Positions 1 through 4,207 of a DNA stretch of 9,329 nucleotides are shown here, piece by piece. The DNA comes from Marinosulfonomonas sp. (GTDB lineage: Bacteria > Pseudomonadota > Alphaproteobacteria > Rhodobacterales > Rhodobacteraceae). Positions within the stretch are counted from its first letter, which is position 1. Each line of letters opens with the position of its first letter. The translations under genes and the position numbers were made by a program. Where the stretch lies: assembly GCA_026989405.1 (NCBI GenBank), contig JALSJL010000463.1, forward strand, positions 1 through 9,329, read 5' to 3'. The notes under the pieces were generated by a model. That model searched no databases and had not been told where the DNA came from. It saw nothing but the letters and a program-made list of their open reading frames with translations.

Positions 1-247
1 GCATGACGATCTTGCCGGCGGCCTGCAAACAGGCCACACGTTCCGGCGCCCCGGCAACCGGCGTGTTGCCAATGTTCAGAACGCCGAAGGCATCCAGCAG
101 GAAAACGTCGAACTCGTCAGCCAGTTCCCCCAGATCGGCCACCCGGCGCGCTTTCGCCGGAAAGCAGGCCCGGGGCAAACGATGGCGCACCGCCTCGTAG
201 GCATCGAAAGCCGCGAGCGCGTCGCACGCCCCGGCGCCGCCCGTCAT
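1..247 (-). CDS. HAD-superfamily class IIA hydrolase, N-terminal part
   Basis: Only the first 82 codons lie inside the window; the gene continues past base 1. The ATG at 247 overlaps the phnE2 stop by one base (TGATG), with a weak GGAG ten bases upstream inside phnE2. Residues 47-57 read DVFLLDAFGVL, which is HAD motif I with D52 as the expected nucleophile. The following NTPVAGAPERV and GKIVM fit the start of the NagD-like class IIA fold. The usual second aspartate of motif I (DxD), the acid/base of HAD phosphatases, is Phe54 here. HAD-IIA proteins of unknown function often carry an aromatic residue there, as I recall the family. No signal peptide is seen, so it is probably cytosolic. Being the last visible gene of a phosphonate-type import operon, it may process an imported phosphorus compound. 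That role and the substrate are inference. Confidence 0.82.
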   Translation of the reverse strand, partial: MTGGAGACDALAAFDAYEAVRHRLPRACFPAKARRVADLGELADEFDVFLLDAFGVLNIGNTPVAGAPERVACLQAAGKIVM

Positions 248-1065
248 CAGATGATGGCTCCGCGCACCTTTGCCGAGACCCACTCTCCGACCACGACGGC
301 CACAAGGATGACCAGCAGGATCAACGTCACCTGCGGCCAGGCCAGCACGTTCAGCGATGACGACAGTTGAAGCCCGATCCCGCCGGCCCCGACCAGCCCC
401 AGCACCGTGCTTTCGCGAATGTTGATGTCCCAGCGGAAAACGGCAATTCCGGCAAAGGCCGGCATGATCTGCGGCACGATCCCGTAGGCCATGACCTGCC
501 AGCGCGAGCCGCCGGTCGCGGTGATGGCCTCGACCTGGCTGTGGTCGATTTCCTCGATCGCCTCGTAAAGCAGCTTTGCGCAGAACCCGATGGAACGGAT
601 GGCAATGGCAACGATGCCGGCAAAGACGCCGGGGCCGATGATGGCGATCAGCAAGAGCGCCCAGATCAGCGAATTGATCGAGCGTGTCGCGACGATGATC
701 AGCAAGGCAATCGGGCGGATGAACAGCCGCGACGGCGTGGTGTTGCGCGCCGCCATGAAGGCCACCGGAACCGCCATGAACAGGGCGGCGATGGTGCCGA
801 GTGTCGCGATGTTGATCGTGTCCCAGATCGGCCACCAGAGCTTGTCGATATACGACCACCGCGGCGGCGTGGCGCGCGAAAGGATATCACCGGCGATGCG
901 CGGGGCGTCCCACACGAAAAACCACGTCGTTGCCTCGGATATCCGGTTCCAGCACCAGACGAAAACCGCCACGGCCACGAGGTAGGCAAACCAGCGTGTC
1001 ACCTGCTGGCTGGGGGTGAATCGCCGCCAGGTCTTGCGCCCGTCGGAAAGGGAAATGATCGCCAT
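247..1065 (-). CDS. phnE2: Phosphonate/phosphate-type ABC transporter permease, second subunit (PhnE2)
   Basis: This 272-residue integral membrane protein should form half of the inner-membrane channel of a PhnCDE importer. The hydrophobic stretches are at about 25-40, 80-105, 115-160, 205-235 and 245-262. The cytoplasmic EAA loop that docks on the ATPase is at about 179-202 (EAITATGGSRW, then a conserved Gly-Ile-Val-Pro). Residues 211-230 (RWDINIRESTVLGLVGAGGI) are a PhnE family signature, shared almost exactly with the preceding permease. The ATG at 1065 overlaps the phnE1 stop by one base (TAATG), with GAGGG (1073-1077) seven bases upstream, so translation is probably coupled. Two-permease systems of this type are known, for example PhoCDET of Sinorhizobium meliloti. 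The sequence alone does not separate phosphonate, phosphite and phosphate as substrate. Confidence 0.93.
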   Translation of the reverse strand: MAIISLSDGRKTWRRFTPSQQVTRWFAYLVAVAVFVWCWNRISEATTWFFVWDAPRIAGDILSRATPPRWSYIDKLWWPIWDTINIATLGTIAALFMAVPVAFMAARNTTPSRLFIRPIALLIIVATRSINSLIWALLLIAIIGPGVFAGIVAIAIRSIGFCAKLLYEAIEEIDHSQVEAITATGGSRWQVMAYGIVPQIMPAFAGIAVFRWDINIRESTVLGLVGAGGIGLQLSSSLNVLAWPQVTLILLVILVAVVVGEWVSAKVRGAII

Positions 1066-1892
1066 TACTGCACCCTCGCCCGGATGATGCCAGAGATATA
1101 TTCCAAAGCCATGACGGTCCCGATTATGAGAATGAGAATGGCCGCTGCGGTGTCGAATTCATAGCGGTCAAAGGCGGTATTCAGCGTCGCACCGATGCCG
1201 CCGGCCCCGACCAGCCCAAGGATCGCGCTTTCGCGGAAATTGATATCCAGCCGATACATCGACAGACCGACGAGGCGCGGGAACACCTGCGGCTGCACGC
1301 CGTAGTTGACCCATTGCAGCCAGCTTGCACCCGTCGCCTTGATGGCTTCGGCCGGCACCTTGTCCGTGCTTTCGATATCTTCGGCCAGCAGCTTTGACAT
1401 GAAGCCGATAGAGGCAAATGACAGCGTCAGGAACCCGGCCAGCGGGCCAAAGCCGAAGATCGCAACCAGCAAGATGGCGACGATGATCTCTTGCAGGGCG
1501 CGGCTGATCGCGATGATGCCACGGCACAGCAGATAGACCGGAAGCGGCGCAATGTTGCGTGCCGCTCCCAGACCTATGGGTATCGAAATCAGCACCCCGA
1601 CCACCGTCGAGGCGACCGTCATGATCAGACTTTCGAGCATTCCGTCGCGGATATCTGTCCAACGGCTCACGAAATCGGGGGCCATGAATGCCTTGATGAA
1701 GGCAGCGCCGCGCTCCAGCCCCTCGTAGACCCGTGCCCAGTTGACCTCGACCGAAGAAATCGCCGCGATCAGGTAGATCACAAATCCGATGATCAGCCCC
1801 CAGCGCAGCCAGGGGCGCTGGATGAAGGACGGCTTTTTCCACTTTGTGCCGATCAGCAGGTCAAGTTCGCTGGCAATCGGGGCCGTCGTCAT
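1065..1892 (-). CDS. phnE1: Phosphonate/phosphate-type ABC transporter permease, first subunit (PhnE1)
   Basis: This 275-residue inner-membrane permease pairs with PhnE2. A soluble N-terminal segment leads into a membrane helix at about 31-48, followed by a periplasmic stretch. The membrane core then runs from about 85 to 172 and from about 205 to 270. The EAA loop is at about 181-206 (AEAIKATGASWLQW, then QPQVFP). Residues 213-234 (YRLDINFRESAILGLVGAGG) carry the PhnE signature. Similarity to the neighbouring permease is high around this signature and the EAA loop but low at the N-terminus, which suggests an old duplication rather than a recent one. The start overlaps the phnC stop by four bases (ATGA), and GAGG lies seven bases upstream inside phnC. 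Nothing in the reading frame looks damaged. Substrate is not determinable from the permease. Confidence 0.93.
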   Translation of the reverse strand: MTTAPIASELDLLIGTKWKKPSFIQRPWLRWGLIIGFVIYLIAAISSVEVNWARVYEGLERGAAFIKAFMAPDFVSRWTDIRDGMLESLIMTVASTVVGVLISIPIGLGAARNIAPLPVYLLCRGIIAISRALQEIIVAILLVAIFGFGPLAGFLTLSFASIGFMSKLLAEDIESTDKVPAEAIKATGASWLQWVNYGVQPQVFPRLVGLSMYRLDINFRESAILGLVGAGGIGATLNTAFDRYEFDTAAAILILIIGTVMALEYISGIIRARVQ

Positions 1893-2683
1893 GGCGCGGC
1901 CTCGTCCAGCTCTTCCTCGTCGACCTCCTCGATGGTCTGCTCCCAGTCTTCTTCGCCATAGATCGTGGTCAGGACTTCTGGTGTCAGTTCATCGGGTTTG
2001 CCGTCAAACTCGATCGCGCCAAAGCGCAGACCGATGACCCGTTGCACGAAAATCTGGGCCAATGCGACATCGTGAATGTTGATGATCGCGGCCAGACCGC
2101 GTTCTTCGCACAACTCACAGATCAACCGCATGATCTGGCGGCTTGTCTTGGGGTCAAGCGAGGCGGTCGGTTCATCCACCAGCAACAGCGCCGGATCCTG
2201 AATGAGCGCCCGGCAGATGCCGACCCGCTGGCGTTGCCCGCCGGAAAGCTCGTCGGCGCGTTTGTCGGCCATGTCAAGAAGCCCGACCCGGTCGAGCAGG
2301 CGAAAGGCCTCGTCGATGTCGGCTTGTGGAAACTTGCGCAGGAAACTGCGCCAGAACCCCACATAACCCAACCGGCCCGACAGCACGTTTTCCATCACCG
2401 TCAGCCGCTCGACCAGTGCGTATTCCTGAAAGATCATCCCCATACGCCGGCGTTCGCGCCGCAGCGCCGAACTGCCCAGCGTGGTCAGTTCCACATCGCC
2501 CAGGTAAACCTTGCCGCTGGTCGGCTCGACCAGCCGGTTGATGCAGCGGATCAAGGTTGATTTTCCGGCGCCCGATGGCCCGATCAGGGCCAGCACCTGC
2601 CCGGCGGGAACCTCGAGATTCACGGCCTTCAGGGCCTGGTCCCCCGTCGGATAGGTCTTTGTCAGTTCAACAAGCCTCAGCAT
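1889..2683 (-). CDS. phnC: Phosphonate/phosphate-type ABC transporter ATP-binding protein (PhnC)
   Basis: This 264-residue ATPase powers the PhnE1/PhnE2 channel from the cytoplasmic face. All nucleotide-binding motifs are present: Walker A GPSGAGKST (35-43), the Q-loop glutamine in FQEY (about 86), signature LSGGQ (146-150), Walker B LLLVDEP (166-172) and H-loop His204. The frame stays open upstream to a TTG at 2710, but the ATG at 2683 was chosen. It follows a purine-rich AGGGGCGGGGA stretch and makes the protein begin at MLRLVELTKTY, where family members usually start. The C-terminus has an unusually acidic tail from about residue 244 (EEDWEQTIEEVDEEELDE) beyond the normal end of the fold. 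The stop overlaps the phnE1 start (ATGA). A GC-rich hairpin lies just upstream, between this gene and phnD. Confidence 0.95.
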   Translation of the reverse strand: MLRLVELTKTYPTGDQALKAVNLEVPAGQVLALIGPSGAGKSTLIRCINRLVEPTSGKVYLGDVELTTLGSSALRRERRRMGMIFQEYALVERLTVMENVLSGRLGYVGFWRSFLRKFPQADIDEAFRLLDRVGLLDMADKRADELSGGQRQRVGICRALIQDPALLLVDEPTASLDPKTSRQIMRLICELCEERGLAAIINIHDVALAQIFVQRVIGLRFGAIEFDGKPDELTPEVLTTIYGEEDWEQTIEEVDEEELDEAAP

Positions 2684-2710
2684 TCCCCGCCCCTGTTTTC
2701 GTGTTGGCAA

Positions 2711-2739
2711 ACGGCCCGGAGCACCTGCCCCGGGGCCGT
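2711..2739 (-). promoter_or_regulatory. GC-rich hairpin between phnD and phnC
   Basis: The arms ACGGCCC (2711-2717) and GGGCCGT (2733-2739) are perfect inverted repeats around a 15-base loop. On the transcript strand the hairpin is followed by only TTT and then GCC, so it is not a classical strong terminator. It sits in the 79-base gap between the binding-protein gene and the ATPase gene. In other importer operons, such as malE-malF, hairpins at this place protect the upstream message or partly stop transcription, giving more binding protein than membrane subunits. That role is inferred here. Confidence 0.45.
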
Positions 2740-2762
2740 CGGCGATTGTTGCAAAGCCTGCC

Positions 2763-3737
2763 CTATTCGCAGGCGTAGCTGACGCCGTTTGCCGCGTCGA
2801 TCTTGCGGATCACGTCCCAGAATTCCTTGTAGGTCATCGGGATGAACTGCGCTTCGTTCGACTTGGAAAACTCTTCCTGCAGGCTGGTGCCTTCCCAGTC
2901 GAAGCTGAAGAACGCATCCTTGATCTGTTCCTGCAGTTCGGGCTTGAGGTTGTAGACCACGCCAAAACCCGTCGTCGGGAAGGTCTGCGACTTGTAGATC
3001 GTGACCACTTGTTCCGGCTCGATCACATCGCGCTTGATCATCCGATCCTTGACCGAATTGGCAATCGAAGCGGCCATGTAGTCCTTGTTGGCCACCCCAA
3101 GAATGGAGTTGTCATGCTTGCCCGAGAACACGGCCTCGAAGTCGGTTTCGGGAACCATGCCAAAATCGGCCTTCAGAATGGCCGAAGGCGCCTTGAAACC
3201 CGAGTTCGAGGTTGGCGAGGTAAAGGCAAGCTGCTTGCCCTTGATGTCCTCGACCTTTTCGATGCCCGAGCCCGGATAGGTGATGATCTCCATTTCATAT
3301 CCGAAACCACCGTCTTCCGAGGCCATGATGGTGAAGGGGCGGAAGCCCGCGCAGTTCACGGCCAGCGGGTTCGACCCGGTGTTGAACCCGGAAATATGCA
3401 GCCGGCCCGAGCGCATCGCCTCGATCTGGGCGGCGTTCGACTGAACCGGGAAGAACTGAACCTACTTGCCGGTCTTTTCTTCCAGGTAGGTCAGAAAATC
3501 GGACCACGCCTCTTTGTAGACCGCCGGGTCTTCGACCGGGGTATAGGCAAAAATCAGGGTGTCGGGGTCGAGCCATTCGCTCGGATCCGTGGGCACATCG
3601 GCCAGCAGGTCGCCGTCGGTATCGCAATACCGTTCATCCAGGTCGCCCCGCGGGCAATCCTGCGCGGAAGCGGCGCCGGCAAAGGCAAAGCCGACAACAA
3701 TCGCGGCAACCGAAACGGCCGTCTTGTAGAATCTCCT
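2763..3737 (-). pseudogene. phnD: phnD, phosphonate/phosphate-type periplasmic binding protein, with amber codon and missing start codon
   Basis: The repaired product would be about 324 residues, normal for PhnD, the periplasmic receptor that hands substrate to PhnE1/PhnE2. If AGG at 3735-3737 is counted as codon 1, the signal peptide spans 1-25 (RFYK, then a hydrophobic core and GAASA|QDC). Next come a Cys/Asp-rich stretch, TLIFAYTPVEDP (60-71), PVQSNAAQIEAMRSGR, GFNTGSNP, the serine/threonine anion-loop candidate TSPTSNSG (173-180), and SGKHDNS with His208 in a conserved ligand position. Two lesions are visible. The AGGGAGG Shine-Dalgarno (3743-3749) is followed after five bases by AGG instead of ATG, with no ATG, GTG, TTG or CTG nearby in frame. 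Codon 92 is TAG (3462-3464), lying in frame between TGK and VQFFPVQS. No frameshift or other damage is seen, so the changes are recent or are sequencing errors. An in-frame ATG at 3821 has no ribosome site. Confidence 0.85.
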
Positions 3738-3742
3738 GTTTT

Positions 3743-3749
3743 CCTCCCT
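3743..3749 (-). promoter_or_regulatory. Shine-Dalgarno of phnD
   Basis: The minus strand reads AGGGAGG, a near-complete match to the anti-Shine-Dalgarno sequence. Five bases (AAAAC) separate it from AGG at 3737-3735, exactly where an ATG would be expected and directly before a signal-peptide-like RFYKTAVSV. The site marks the intended start of phnD and shows that its start codon is missing in this sequence. A second, shorter AGGAG lies at 3737-3733, but no usable start codon follows it. Confidence 0.75.
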
Positions 3750-3887
3750 GAGAATTTTTCTTTGTATGCAAAACTTATCGGCAATCGGAAAGCTGACAAG
3801 TGTTAATTGAACAAACCGCATCAAGTCGGGCCGCGTCAATCGACCGACCGGTGTCATCCTTGCCAAGCCATTTCAGGGTAAGTGGTT

Positions 3888-3964
3888 TGGTCGGAGTGAT
3901 AGGAATCGAACCTACGACCCCTGCCTCCCGAAGGCAGTGCTCTACCAGGCTGAGCTACACTCCG
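3888..3964 (-). tRNA. tRNA-Pro (anticodon CGG)
   Basis: The minus strand folds as a 77-base cloverleaf. The acceptor stem CGGAGTG (3964-3958) pairs with CACTCCG (3898-3892). T8 and A9 are followed by the D-arm GCTC-AGCCTGGTA-GAGC. The anticodon arm is CTGCC-TTCGGGA-GGCAG, with anticodon CGG flanked by T33 and G37. The variable loop is GGGTC, and the T-arm is GTAGG-TTCGATT-CCTAT. The discriminator base is A (3891) and CCA is encoded (3890-3888). CGG reads the proline codon CCG, which is common in this high-GC window, and the CGGAGTG acceptor is typical of bacterial tRNA-Pro. All stems pair without mismatches. It lies between phnD (same strand) and the FNR-box gene (opposite strand). No integrase or attachment repeat is visible beside it. 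Confidence 0.97.
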
Positions 3965-3976
3965 ACCATGACCGGC

Positions 3977-4005
3977 GAATTAGACCTTCGGCAAAAGATT
4001 TGCAA
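3977..4005 (-). promoter_or_regulatory. Probable sigma-70-type promoter of tRNA-Pro
   Basis: On the minus strand TTGCAA (4005-4000) can act as the -35 element. The -10 candidates overlap: TCTAAT (3984-3979, 15-base spacer), CTAATT (16) or TAATTC (17). Transcription would begin roughly 5-10 bases before the mature tRNA 5' end at 3964, as is common for tRNA genes. The spacing is slightly ambiguous. Confidence 0.45.
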
Positions 4006-4158
4006 CCGATTCATTTCGCCCGGTCTCGCCGAGGCTTGCAGGAAGTTCGGCCCGGAAATCGCCCTGAAACTGCGCGCAAGTCAAAGTTGCCGCCCGGCGG
4101 CCCTGCACCGCAAAGCGCGCGCGGCCCCGTGCCGATGCAGCGAAGCGCGCCACCGAAA

Positions 4159-4172
4159 TTGATTCCGATCAA
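4159..4172 (+). promoter_or_regulatory. FNR/FnrL-type binding site
   Basis: The sequence TTGAT-TCCG-ATCAA is a perfect match to the FNR/Anr/FnrL consensus TTGAT-N4-ATCAA. The dyad centre lies between 4165 and 4166, which is 41.5 bases before the A of the ATG at 4207. FNR-family proteins bind such sites when oxygen is absent, and position -41.5 from a transcription start is the standard class II activator location. The site faces the 881-residue fusion gene; the minus-strand tRNA begins about 195 bases away. DNR/NnrR-type relatives recognise similar half-sites, so the cognate regulator is not certain. Confidence 0.85.
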
Positions 4173-4194
4173 GGACTTTTTCGCACCGATTCGC

Positions 4195-4207
4195 TATTGA
4201 ACCGACA
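4195..4207 (+). promoter_or_regulatory. Candidate -10 element and leaderless start
   Basis: TATTGA (4195-4200) resembles a -10 hexamer in its first three bases. It ends seven bases before the A of the ATG at 4207. Together with the FNR box centred at -41.5 this predicts transcription starting at the ATG itself. The bases just before the ATG (TTGAACCGAC) contain no Shine-Dalgarno, which agrees with a leaderless message. The -10 match alone is weak; the joint spacing is the argument. Confidence 0.5.

Noticed and set aside
1844..2560. A 238-codon open frame on the plus strand opposite phnC.
   Set aside because: phnC on the other strand has every ABC ATPase motif; the plus-strand product has no family features.
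2684..2710. TTG at 2710 as the start of phnC.
   Set aside because: It lies right at the foot of the hairpin, adds residues unlike the family, and the ATG at 2683 has a better ribosome site and the expected N-terminus.
3462..3464. Amber codon read as a programmed non-standard amino acid.
   Set aside because: No sign of a pyrrolysine system in the window, no family precedent for such a residue in PhnD, and the start codon of the same gene is also lost, which favours plain mutation or sequence error.
3750..3887. Possible Pho box upstream of phnD.
   Set aside because: Only one loose half-site (TTGTCAG on the minus strand) is present; the second repeat at the required spacing does not match CTGTNAT.
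3860..3890. Inverted repeat CCAAGCCA / TGGTTTGG just 3' of the tRNA as a terminator.
   Set aside because: The stem has one mismatch, includes the CCA end of the tRNA, has a 12-base loop and no T-run follows.
3888..4206. tRNA-Pro as the edge of an integrated element.
   Set aside because: No integrase, no direct repeat of the tRNA 3' end and no composition change were seen on either side.
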